A DNA stretch of 61,984 nt from Alphaproteobacteria bacterium UBA7314 (GTDB lineage: Bacteria > Pseudomonadota > Alphaproteobacteria > MPNO01 > UBA830): positions 1 to 61,984 of the forward strand of contig DKQG01000019.1 of the NCBI GenBank assembly GCA_002471575.1, in the 5' to 3' direction. Below the pieces are notes generated by a model that searched no databases, was not told the DNA's origin, and was given only the letters and a program-made list of their open reading frames with translations. This document shows, piece by piece, positions 51,801 to 59,280 of this stretch. The translations under genes and the position numbers were made by a program. Numbering within the stretch: the stretch's first letter is position 1; each line of letters opens with the position of its first letter.

Positions 51801-51837
51801 CATACAATATGGATGTGGGGTATCAATATTTTGTATG
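51801..51837. promoter_or_regulatory. Inverted repeat upstream of the Rieske gene (GntR-type operator?)
   Basis: CATACAA (51801-51807) and TTGTATG (51831-51837) form a perfect 7-bp inverted repeat, 54-91 bases upstream of the Rieske start in an A+T-rich stretch. TTGTAT/ATACAA halves are typical of GntR-family (FadR/VanR-type) operators. No regulator gene is adjacent. Confidence 0.4.
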
Positions 51838-51988
51838 TGAAGTATTATTATGGCGTCTTATCGCAGGCGCCCGGTCAAACTGATTGAACATACAAAAGCT
51901 CGCCGGAGCAGAACCGGCCAATATTCAACCCATTGGACGCGCGGTTCAGGGAATTGTTGGGTGTTTGATAAGGTCTTATACTAATCAA

Positions 51989-52150
51989 TCAGTTGTACAC
52001 TGAGCTAATTGCACAGTAGTGCATGTGAGCTTGCCGTGTGCCACGTCTTTCAGGGATGCACCCCCCCAAAGCCAATAAGATCGAAAACAGTAGGCCAATC
52101 TCCATAAGCGGAATTGCCAGCTTGGCGGCTCCCTCAAACCAGCACCTCAT
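51989..52150 (-). CDS. Small single-helix membrane protein conserved between mini-islands
   Basis: 53 residues: MRCWFEGAAKLAIPLMEIGL then LFSILLALGGC, with a polar tail containing HMHYC. The N-terminal 29 residues align with the small secreted protein at 44736 (MRFWFERFAELAILLSGIGL), and both share the ribosome site CGCGGAGATTGA. Conservation of the reading frame and leader in two different islands argues that the N-terminus is or was translated. The tail may be frameshifted relative to the ancestor. Function unknown. Confidence 0.45.
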   Translation of the reverse strand: MRCWFEGAAKLAIPLMEIGLLFSILLALGGCIPERRGTRQAHMHYCAISSVYN

Positions 52151-52230
52151 AGCTCAATCTCCGCGAGATTGATGAAGGGATCGATGGCACACCCTCAGCT
52201 AACCCATTGTTTTGGGCTAGTTTTGGCATC
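52113..52230. repeat. Right-end block of mini-island, copy 2
   Basis: Counterpart of 44699-44817. It ends in CTAACCCATTGTTTTGGGCTAG, an imperfect palindrome, immediately before the second copy of the tRNA-Asn 3' end. Confidence 0.6.
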
Positions 52231-52356
52231 CCCTCCCGAGGAGCCACCCCCCTTCACCGATCCCTAGATTTCTGAGATTAATCGGAGGGGTGTACCATTT
52301 TGCTGGGGGCGGGTGCTCTAGATACGTTTCTAATACGCTCTAGTCCACTCGTCTCC
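52231..52356. repeat. att-containing direct repeat, copy B
   Basis: CCCTCCCGAGGAGCCA, then GATTAATCGGAGGGG and GTACCATTTTGCTGGGGGCG, repeating copy A at 50201. It contains only the tRNA-Asn 3' end, not a whole tRNA, as expected of an att scar. Confidence 0.8.
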
Positions 52357-52589
52357 AGTTTCGTTTTATTCGCCTCGGCCTTGTAAACGTCAGCTTGTTT
52401 ATCGGTACTCCAGCCAAATGTAGCAGCGATTGATTTTCTGCACCGGCGAACCCTGACCCTTAAATTGCCGTGACGATTAAAATCAATCTTGAGATATTTC
52501 AGCTTTGTCGCCTAGAGCGCGGCAATTATCTCGGCTACGTCGTTCGACTTTTCTTTATTTGATTTTGTCATGGTCCCGACCGAAGGCAT
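52278..52589 (-). pseudogene. Tyrosine integrase, internally deleted
   Basis: A 104-codon minus-strand frame reads MPSVGTMTKSNKEK..., an amber codon after IIAAL, then KLKYLKIDFNRHGNLRVRVR (a typical integrase N-terminus, pattern KY-x-DRHG), passing directly into SIAATFGWSTDKQADVYKAE (nucleophile Tyr region) and the tail ETSGLERIRNVS. The arm-binding middle and the catalytic Arg/His boxes are missing, so one in-frame deletion removed most of a roughly 350-400-residue protein. It would have served an element extending rightwards from the att copy at 52231. Confidence 0.7.
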
Positions 52590-52689
52590 TTCTATCCGCC
52601 GCGGTTTGCGTAAGAGCACATTCAGTGGTCGTTGCAGGTAATACTTCATTGGTTGTAAAATCTGCTATTCATCCGTGAAAGGAAGCACA

Positions 52690-54279
52690 ATGCAACTCAA
52701 ACATTTGTTCGGCGCACTGGTGTGTCTTCTCGTCTTTTCCGCAGTTCCAGTGGGTCAGAGTGCAAACGCTTTCAATCTGAAAAAAATGATGGAAACGGTG
52801 GCACCGCCGCAATCTTCTGGTGACAGCGAAACTGACAAAGAACTCAATGATCTCAAAAATAAGGAGGACGCGAAGGGGTCCGGCCTTGGTGGCCTTTTTG
52901 GTGGGAAAAACCCCGGAGGTCCCTTAGGTGGTAGCGGAAAGCCTGGAGGAATGTTAGGTGGCGGCGACAAAGCCTCGCCGGGTAATTCTGACTCCTATCA
53001 AGGCTCCGGTACGTTGAGGCTTGCTTGTGAAGGCTCGAAAAAGACATCGGCGCTTTACGGCAAAGCCTCAAAGTCCTCGCTTAATCAATGGTCTGACAGG
53101 GTTCTGCAAGATATTGGTGTAACCCCGGGAACGGCCGGTAGATCCAACACACTTGCGATTATGAACCCCCCTATTCCCGAGTTTGATGGGCTTCAATGGG
53201 CGGACAACGTAGGTTTCTACGCCGGCTCATTTCTCTCAAAAAAAATTAAATTTGAAATAGAACTCTGGGTCAAAGAACCGAAAGAGCGGCTGCGCATTGC
53301 CGGCAGACTTAGAAAAGCCGCGAATGATAGCGATTTAGATAGTGAAGTTAGGGCCGACGCAAAATTTGGCTATGCATTAGCATTGGCGCACTTCGCAGGC
53401 GAACTTAAAAGCAAAGACACGGTTGAAGCATACCTAAAATCAGCTTGGAATGAGGAATCGATTGGCGCCCTTTATGTACGAGGCCTCAGAATTTACAAAG
53501 GCTTGAGTTACCCTAAGGATGTGAATGGTGCCTCAAACTTCGTCTTCGCTGCCTACCGAAGGGTTAACGAAATTATTGAAAAAGCAGAGGAAGACGGCGA
53601 GCAACCACCAGACTTGTGGGATGAGCCCGAAAAGCTGTGGACACTTTTTGCAACGGATCCAGCGTACAAGGACCACAAGCGGTACCAGTCACTAGCTGTT
53701 CAGGCGGCGCAGATGCGCGCCGCTTTTCAAAAACAAATCGACAAAGGCGCCAAAGGCGCTCTTCAGAAGAAAATTAAACGCCTTGCCACCATCAGACAAA
53801 ACTCACAAATTATGGTCGCAAAAGCCTTTGATTACGGAAAAAAGCTGGCTGAAAAAAACCGGTCGCTTGAGGACCTGCGAAATAAAGCGGACGGTAACGC
53901 TCAAGTGGTGAATAAAGTAATATCAATGGAAGATAACGTAGCCGAAGAACTCAATAATCATATCGCAAACAATAATAAAGAATTAGGGCCAGAGGGTCTG
54001 AAGTTAGCAACAAAAGCGAAGCAGGGAGCAGTTTATGTGGCAACCGAGGCTTTTAAAATGGCAACAAACACATTGGCACTCGCGCCCGGCTCCGGCAGAC
54101 TCCTTGGAGGAGTAGTAGCTGGCCTAAAGGCGGCTGAGAGAACTAGAAGTCTGTCCTGCCAACTTAACAAGGCGATTGATACTTACACTGCAAAGAAAAA
54201 AATCAAGCTGGAAGCAAAACCGCTCAAAAGCAACGATATACCGGCGGACTTAATTGACCCAGAACAAAAAGCTGATTAA
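52690..54279 (+). CDS. Exported helical protein with Gly-rich linker, unknown function
   Basis: 529 residues. Signal peptide MQLKHLFGALVCLLVFSAVP ending near QSANA; then a short acidic/lysine helix, a Gly/Pro-rich linker (about residues 65-95: LGGLFGGKNPGGPLGGSG) and a long alpha-helical body. The part from about 195 to 290 (LRIAGRLRKAANDSDLDSEV, GYALALAHFAGELK, ALYVRGLRIYKGLSYPKDVN) resembles Sel1/TPR-type helical hairpins; the C-terminal part is lysine-rich and coiled. No catalytic motif seen. The ATG at 52690 has AAGGAAG ahead of it; a GTG at 52675 is possible. First gene of the envelope cluster. Confidence 0.65.
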   Translation: MQLKHLFGALVCLLVFSAVPVGQSANAFNLKKMMETVAPPQSSGDSETDKELNDLKNKEDAKGSGLGGLFGGKNPGGPLGGSGKPGGMLGGGDKASPGNSDSYQGSGTLRLACEGSKKTSALYGKASKSSLNQWSDRVLQDIGVTPGTAGRSNTLAIMNPPIPEFDGLQWADNVGFYAGSFLSKKIKFEIELWVKEPKERLRIAGRLRKAANDSDLDSEVRADAKFGYALALAHFAGELKSKDTVEAYLKSAWNEESIGALYVRGLRIYKGLSYPKDVNGASNFVFAAYRRVNEIIEKAEEDGEQPPDLWDEPEKLWTLFATDPAYKDHKRYQSLAVQAAQMRAAFQKQIDKGAKGALQKKIKRLATIRQNSQIMVAKAFDYGKKLAEKNRSLEDLRNKADGNAQVVNKVISMEDNVAEELNNHIANNNKELGPEGLKLATKAKQGAVYVATEAFKMATNTLALAPGSGRLLGGVVAGLKAAERTRSLSCQLNKAIDTYTAKKKIKLEAKPLKSNDIPADLIDPEQKAD

Positions 54280-54285
54280 CGGCGG

Positions 54286-54311
54286 TTACGGAAGTCTCCC
54301 AGACGCCGTAA
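54286..54311. terminator. Hairpin between convergent cluster genes
   Basis: TTACGG(AA)GTCT-CCC-AGAC(G)CCGTAA: two stem segments separated by a small internal loop, midway between the stops of two convergent genes. No T-run, so its role as bidirectional terminator is tentative. Confidence 0.4.
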
Positions 54312-54347
54312 ATCTGTTTAGACGTTGGGTAGTATATGGATTGAGGT

Positions 54348-55763
54348 TCACCGATCGGTCAGCAACGCTTCTCTGAATGCCTTGGCCTCTCTTTCAAACC
54401 TCGCAAAATCTTTTGTGTACACTCTCGTCAAAAATTCCCTTGCCTCATAACGATTACGCTGTCCCTCGGTCAGGCTAGACAAATCTCTGTTTTTAGCGAT
54501 TGCAAGGAAAAACCAGTCAAGCAACCGCTGTTGCATGTCTAACACCCAGTACCAATCGTTATCAAAAACACCGGTGGTCATTTCCTGTGACATTGCGAGA
54601 AGGTTCTGCTTTAGAATGAACTCGCCGATGAGTTCTGCAGATTGTTCTATCGTGCCGCTATCATCAAACGTCCTTTTGTAGCGACCGGCTTGTATTTCAT
54701 AAACCATGACGCATTTTTTTAGATAGACATCCTTATAGCCTTCTTGCTTCTGGTTAGTGAACCTTACACCTTTGACAATCACCCGTATGTCGAGGTCAAT
54801 CTTCCCGAGATTGAGGAGCTTTTGCGTGACCATTTGGTCTTTTTGACTGAGCATTCCCCAATCTCGCACGACCACTCCCAGCGATACGTTCGGGGTAAAC
54901 GGCTGGATACCAATCCCGAAATGTTCAGAGATAGCCGTTGTGGCGGCGTTTCCGAGCAGAAACTTGAAATCTTTGTCAGCAGTTTTTTGGTCGATAGCGG
55001 CCGATTGGGGGTGTGCCTTTCCAATCCATTTTTTTGCGCCCGATGTGGAGAGGATTTTCGTAACCCTGACGTTTGCTTTTTTCAGGTTGTCGAAGTCGAT
55101 TGAGGAAAGGACGCGCTGCAATTCTCCGGGAACACGGCGAGAACCGGCTTTTTTGTCGTCCCCTCCAGATAATGACCTCCACATTTTACTTTTGAGGTCT
55201 TCTTTGATCTGTATTGGGGTTCTCTTGCCAGCCTCCTTACCAATCGAAAGGATCCTGATCGGGTAGGATTGGACAATTTCAAAATCCTTTACGTCTACAA
55301 CCAGCAGATAGCTTTGCACCTCGTAGACCATAAACGTGACGTCTTTTGGTGGCGGGTAATAATTAGTTGCGATGGTTCGATCCGACGTGATCCCCAATAT
55401 TACAGCCAGGTCGGTTTTAAAAACCTCATCTCCCGCAAAGGCTTTTTCATTTGTCCACACCAATTTGTGTTGTCTGGATTTTCCGACGGCTGCTCCCCAT
55501 GTCCCGGGGAGCTTCGAATATAGAAAAAACTTTTTTTTGTTGTCTTTAAAATGAGGCGCCAGGTTGGGAAAGCTTCGGTCAATGGCCTCGCAATTAAGGT
55601 CTTTGCCCGTCGCACAGTCTTGAATAAAATTTACTCCAGTCCAAATGATGCTCTTCTGCGGAGCGGCAAATGCGGGAATGGGCGAGTTCGCAATCAGCCC
55701 GAGGCCGGATGCGGCGGCAATCGCTCCAAAATCCCGTCGGGAAATTCTATTATTCGATGACAC
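54348..55763 (-). CDS. Tat-exported protein of unknown function
   Basis: 471 residues with a twin-arginine signal: NRISRRDFGAIAAASGLGL, then an Ala-rich stretch ending PAFAAP. The mature part is a mixed alpha/beta protein without a recognised catalytic motif; segments include TFMVYEVQSYLLVVDVKDFE, VSLGVVVRDWG and LDIRVIVKGVRF, and a helical C-terminus (WVLDMQQRLLDWFFLAIAKN). Because it is folded before export, a cofactor or complex is possible. The GTG start at 55763 is preceded by GAGAGGAA. It is divergent from the CsgG-like gene at 55935 across a 171-base region containing a palindrome. Confidence 0.65.
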   Translation of the reverse strand: MSSNNRISRRDFGAIAAASGLGLIANSPIPAFAAPQKSIIWTGVNFIQDCATGKDLNCEAIDRSFPNLAPHFKDNKKKFFLYSKLPGTWGAAVGKSRQHKLVWTNEKAFAGDEVFKTDLAVILGITSDRTIATNYYPPPKDVTFMVYEVQSYLLVVDVKDFEIVQSYPIRILSIGKEAGKRTPIQIKEDLKSKMWRSLSGGDDKKAGSRRVPGELQRVLSSIDFDNLKKANVRVTKILSTSGAKKWIGKAHPQSAAIDQKTADKDFKFLLGNAATTAISEHFGIGIQPFTPNVSLGVVVRDWGMLSQKDQMVTQKLLNLGKIDLDIRVIVKGVRFTNQKQEGYKDVYLKKCVMVYEIQAGRYKRTFDDSGTIEQSAELIGEFILKQNLLAMSQEMTTGVFDNDWYWVLDMQQRLLDWFFLAIAKNRDLSSLTEGQRNRYEAREFLTRVYTKDFARFEREAKAFREALLTDR

Positions 55764-55802
55764 TTTACAATTCCTCTCGGAGTTCAGAACTGGCGGTTTG
55801 CG

Positions 55803-55819
55803 GACCCTGGTTCAGGGTC
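55803..55819. promoter_or_regulatory. Palindromic operator candidate in divergent promoter region
   Basis: GACCCTG-GTT-CAGGGTC is a perfect 7-bp inverted repeat with a 3-base centre, located between two divergently transcribed cluster genes (starts at 55763 and 55935). It is well placed for a dimeric repressor controlling both sides. Confidence 0.4.
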
Positions 55820-55934
55820 AAGCGACAATTTTGAGTAAAAAAATGCGTTCAAATCAAAGTCTCCCTAATCCCCTCGCATCCCGCAAGACACTTCGATACT
55901 CTGTCAATTATCAGAGCTTAAAAAGGGGACAACC

Positions 55935-57128
55935 ATGTTTGCTTTAGTCGCAAAAATCTTGCCATTGATCTCAAGATATCTGGTCGTCCTGGTGTTCATT
56001 GCCTCGTTTGTAGGAGCCCAGAGCGACGCCAACGCTAATTGCGTCAATGGAACCGCAAGTATTTCGGTTTATGGCCTAGATGAAGGCGACGAACCCGACA
56101 ACGCCGATATAAAAAAGGCGAAAGCCAAGTCCATGATGGCCGCCTGGACGGCATTTGCCGAAAAAATGGAGGTACCGCTCTTAAGGGCCTATATGCAGAA
56201 CAAAGATAAGGTATTGGGTGAACTGAACTTCTACGTTAGAGAAAATTTCAGCTACAAATACGACCCCGACAGTGAAAAAATCATCGCCAAAAACTGTATT
56301 ACCGTTGACATGGATCGGCTTAAGGCAAGCCTCAATATAAAGGATAAACCGGAACCAATTGCCTCTGGCGAGGGAAGTGTCTTCGTTACTCTTTTTGTTG
56401 CTCGACAGGCGGTTTCTGAGAAGGTTTTCGACGCGACACGCACGAGTTCCGCATCAGCGACAGCTGGCCTTCAAACTTCGGCGGCAGCAAAATCAAAGTC
56501 AAAATCTGCCGCAAAAGAGCAGTCGATGGCGTCAGGCGGTAAAGCCATCTCAATGACAAAACAGAAATCAAAATCGAAATCAAAGACGAGCGCTTCGGTT
56601 ACCTCGACAGCGAATTCAGAATCCAGCGGCAGTACCCTTCGTCGCTCTAATGAAACCCGCTACAAATTGATTAGTGCGAGTGCAGCAAACGGCGCCCTCT
56701 CGCAACCGCTCTCCAAGGCCGGATATGAGGCCGCAGAATATGCAGACGTCGAGGGTGAATGTGATGGCCCGCAGATGGCAGCGATTGCCCAAACCTTTAC
56801 CGAGGAAGAAGAGCTCACATCCAAACAACGGCGAGGCGCGATTAAGGCGTCACGTCGATGTGAGGCAAAATACTTTGCCATTGGAACGATGACGGCTGAC
56901 GTGGCGCGGACACATCAGAGCGGAATGAAAATGGTGATCGTCCGCGTTCAGGGAACTGTTTACGACATAAGCCGCCGTTTGCCGAGAAAGGTCGCAACAA
57001 TTCCGCCGAAGCAATATCCGGGGCTGGCCCCGAATGAGGATGCGGCCAGGACTAACGCATTAACACTTGCAGGAAAAAAAGCTGGTGAAGTAATAACAGC
57101 CACCATGAGGGAAAAAGGCCTGCGATAA
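55935..57128 (+). CDS. Exported FlgT/CsgG-like protein with Lys/Ser-rich insert
   Basis: 397 residues. Signal peptide (YLVVLVFIASFVGAQSDANA); an N-terminal domain (GTASISVYGLDEGD ... KAKAKSMMAAWTAFAEKM ... ENFSYKYDPDSEKIIAKNC) like the LPP20/FlgT N-terminal fold; a low-complexity insert rich in Lys, Ser and Ala (about 175-225, with KSKSK runs); and a C-terminal part (YFAIGTMTADVARTHQSGMK ... VRVQGTVYDISRRLPRKVA ... AARTNALTLAGKKAGEVITA) with the strand/helix pattern of CsgG/FlgT middle domains. AAAGGGGA precedes the ATG. Probably periplasmic or outer-membrane associated. It ends 3 bases before the caspase-like gene. Confidence 0.65.
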   Translation: MFALVAKILPLISRYLVVLVFIASFVGAQSDANANCVNGTASISVYGLDEGDEPDNADIKKAKAKSMMAAWTAFAEKMEVPLLRAYMQNKDKVLGELNFYVRENFSYKYDPDSEKIIAKNCITVDMDRLKASLNIKDKPEPIASGEGSVFVTLFVARQAVSEKVFDATRTSSASATAGLQTSAAAKSKSKSAAKEQSMASGGKAISMTKQKSKSKSKTSASVTSTANSESSGSTLRRSNETRYKLISASAANGALSQPLSKAGYEAAEYADVEGECDGPQMAAIAQTFTEEEELTSKQRRGAIKASRRCEAKYFAIGTMTADVARTHQSGMKMVIVRVQGTVYDISRRLPRKVATIPPKQYPGLAPNEDAARTNALTLAGKKAGEVITATMREKGLR

Positions 57129-57131
57129 AAC

Positions 57132-59213
57132 ATGGTCTTACAAGGTTGCGGATATTTTGGTGATCGTCAGAGGAAACGCTTGGTGATTGCTGGTGTAAAA
57201 TGTTCAGTGGTTGGGCTACTATTTGTGGCCTTTGCCTGTCTTTTGCCGGCCGCGGGTGAGGCACGGGTCGGTTCAGAGACTGTCGAAGTTACCGGTCATG
57301 GGACAACAATTAATCAGGCGATCAATCGTGCGCTGGTAAGCGCGATTACGCAGGTTAATGGCGCAGCGATCGCCAGCCGCGCTCGAAGCGCTCTCGACGT
57401 AAGATCCAGCACAATGGATGGCCAAAAGGTCTCGCAAAGCAAAAAATCTTTTCAGGAAGAAATTGCGAAGAAAACAAAGGGGATTGTTAAGCGTTACGAG
57501 ATCCTGTCTCAGGGAAGGCGTCAGGGGTCTGAACTCTACCGCGTAACGCTGAGCGTGACTGTCGCCACTTTTCGTAAGTCACCTCAGTTAAAAAGACTAA
57601 GGATGGCAGTTGTCCCCTTCAGGATGGACAATTCGTTGAACGGGTCCAAGATCGCCGTAAGGTTTGAGGAGACATTCCGCCGCGGCCTTGAAAACTATCT
57701 GACGCAAACGCGGCGCTTCGCGATGCTCGACCGAAGTTTCATTAAAGAACAGAACGATGAGTTTTCGTTTCTTCTGGGTAAGGATGGTACGCATAAAGCT
57801 CGTTCAAAAGCCTTGGATATTTCACCCCGAAAACAGCGATATGCATTTGTTGTTGGAATGGGGGCCTATCAAAAAAATACAGCATTCAAGTCGACAATTA
57901 ATAGCGCTTTATTGGTAGCCAAAAAGCTGCGCACCCTTGGATTCAAAGTACAATTGGAAACAGACTTGAACTTTGGTGAGTTCATTGAAGCACTGAAAAA
58001 ATTTAAAAAAACGTTATTGACCGCTCCAAGCGACTCGACATCTTTGTTTTTCTTTTCCGGCCATGGCGCAAGTATAAATTCTTCAAATGCGCTTTATACG
58101 ATCGATGAGGTGGCAGTTCCTTTGCCGCTCATTTTTGACAGTTTTTTAACAAATTATAAGGGTGTTAAAATTGTCCTTATCGATGCATGCAGAAGTGGGA
58201 ATAGGCTGCAAAACACTCGGGCCTTTGACCCACCTAGACCGAGAGATAATACCTTCATTAGTTTTTCGACTGCCCCCGGCACTGTCGCCTATGCGGGGGA
58301 GTTTGGTTCCGAAGGTTTGACAGTTTACTCCGCCTCGCTAACAAAATTTCTGGGAAAGCCGGGCCAGAGCATCGAAACTCTTTTCAAAAGTGTTCGCAGC
58401 CATGCCCAGAAACTAAGTAATGGCAAGCAGATCCCTTGGGAGAATTCCTCTCTCGTAGGCGATTTCTACTTTAACGGTGAAAACGGAGACACGACTGAGC
58501 CGAAAAAGCATAGCACCTTATCGGGTAGGAATTTTGCAGGCGGCACAGCTACAGAAGAGTTAGCAAGGATTGGAAATAGGGTGGGAACCGACTATCTCGT
58601 GACCGGGATTGTCGAGAAGGCATACTCCAATTCCAAAAAATTCAAAATGAAGACAACCGGTCAGGTAATCACGACACCCCAGATCGGAGCCAGAGTTACC
58701 TATCGAATTCTCGACGTTGCAAGCACACAGGTTAAATTTGCTGCAACTGCAAAAATCCATCGTGAAAGTGGAAAAATTAGTAATGTCGCCGATGGAATTG
58801 CTGCCTCAGTGGGACAGAAAATCCTGAATGCTATATTCCCTGTATATGTTCTTTCCGTGGAGGGTGATCAGCTCACACTTGGGCAAGGGGGTGACACAAT
58901 AAAAAAAGGCGCGGTGTACTCACTTGTAAAACTGGGTAAGGAAATCATCGACCCCTACACTCAGGAAAGGCTTGGCCAAAGTGAGACCATTGTCGGGTCA
59001 GTTCGAATTACAGATACACAATCCAAGCTCTCAACGGCAAAGGTTCTCAAGCTGGACATTGGGCTCGACACACTCTTAAGCGATGAATTCATTGTACGGC
59101 CGCGAAAAGGTACTTCCGCAGTCGCTAAGAAGGCAAAGCGGATGAGAGACCTCGAAAAGGAATTCGACAAGGAATTCGAGGACGACGAGGAGGACAAAAA
59201 AGAAAAATGGTAA
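57132..59213 (+). CDS. Exported FlgT/CsgG-like protein with nested caspase-like (C14) peptidase domain
   Basis: 693 residues in this frame. A signal peptide region (VIAGVKCSVVGLLFVAFACL to about residue 43) suggests export; a GTG at 57183 with AGAGGA ahead is probably the real start. Order: LPP20/FlgT-N-like domain (about 47-150: VEVTGHGTTINQAINRAL ... GIVKRYEILSQG); first half of a CsgG/FlgT-M-like domain (about 153-215: RLRMAVVPFRM ... RRFAMLDRSFIKEQ); caspase-like domain (about 236-445) with RYAFVVGMGAYQ, His311 in FFFSGHGAS and Cys353 in IVLIDACRSGN; second half of the scaffold (about 485-555: VGTDYLVTGIVEKAY ... GARVTYRILD); FlgT-C-like domain (about 567-650); and an acidic tail (EKEFDKEFEDDEEDKK). 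Both catalytic residues are present. Substrate and function unknown. Confidence 0.8.
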   Translation: MVLQGCGYFGDRQRKRLVIAGVKCSVVGLLFVAFACLLPAAGEARVGSETVEVTGHGTTINQAINRALVSAITQVNGAAIASRARSALDVRSSTMDGQKVSQSKKSFQEEIAKKTKGIVKRYEILSQGRRQGSELYRVTLSVTVATFRKSPQLKRLRMAVVPFRMDNSLNGSKIAVRFEETFRRGLENYLTQTRRFAMLDRSFIKEQNDEFSFLLGKDGTHKARSKALDISPRKQRYAFVVGMGAYQKNTAFKSTINSALLVAKKLRTLGFKVQLETDLNFGEFIEALKKFKKTLLTAPSDSTSLFFFSGHGASINSSNALYTIDEVAVPLPLIFDSFLTNYKGVKIVLIDACRSGNRLQNTRAFDPPRPRDNTFISFSTAPGTVAYAGEFGSEGLTVYSASLTKFLGKPGQSIETLFKSVRSHAQKLSNGKQIPWENSSLVGDFYFNGENGDTTEPKKHSTLSGRNFAGGTATEELARIGNRVGTDYLVTGIVEKAYSNSKKFKMKTTGQVITTPQIGARVTYRILDVASTQVKFAATAKIHRESGKISNVADGIAASVGQKILNAIFPVYVLSVEGDQLTLGQGGDTIKKGAVYSLVKLGKEIIDPYTQERLGQSETIVGSVRITDTQSKLSTAKVLKLDIGLDTLLSDEFIVRPRKGTSAVAKKAKRMRDLEKEFDKEFEDDEEDKKEKW

Positions 59214-59280
59214 GCCTCGAATTCAATTCTAAGTCTGTTAAACAGCTTCCCGAAAAGTTAACTGGAGCCGGGTTAAAACA

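Larger units (their letters stand above)
50201..52246. mobile_element. Degenerate mini-island at tRNA-Asn carrying a Rieske oxygenase
   Basis: The tRNA-Asn 3' end plus about 110 bases beyond it (50201-50327) are duplicated at 52231-52356. Between the copies are an integrase tail remnant (50247-50342), a Rieske oxygenase gene and a right-end block with a small membrane-protein gene (51989-52150). This is the layout of an element integrated at the tRNA 3' end, with the second repeat acting as att site of a further, tandem element. No intact recombinase remains inside. Confidence 0.65.
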
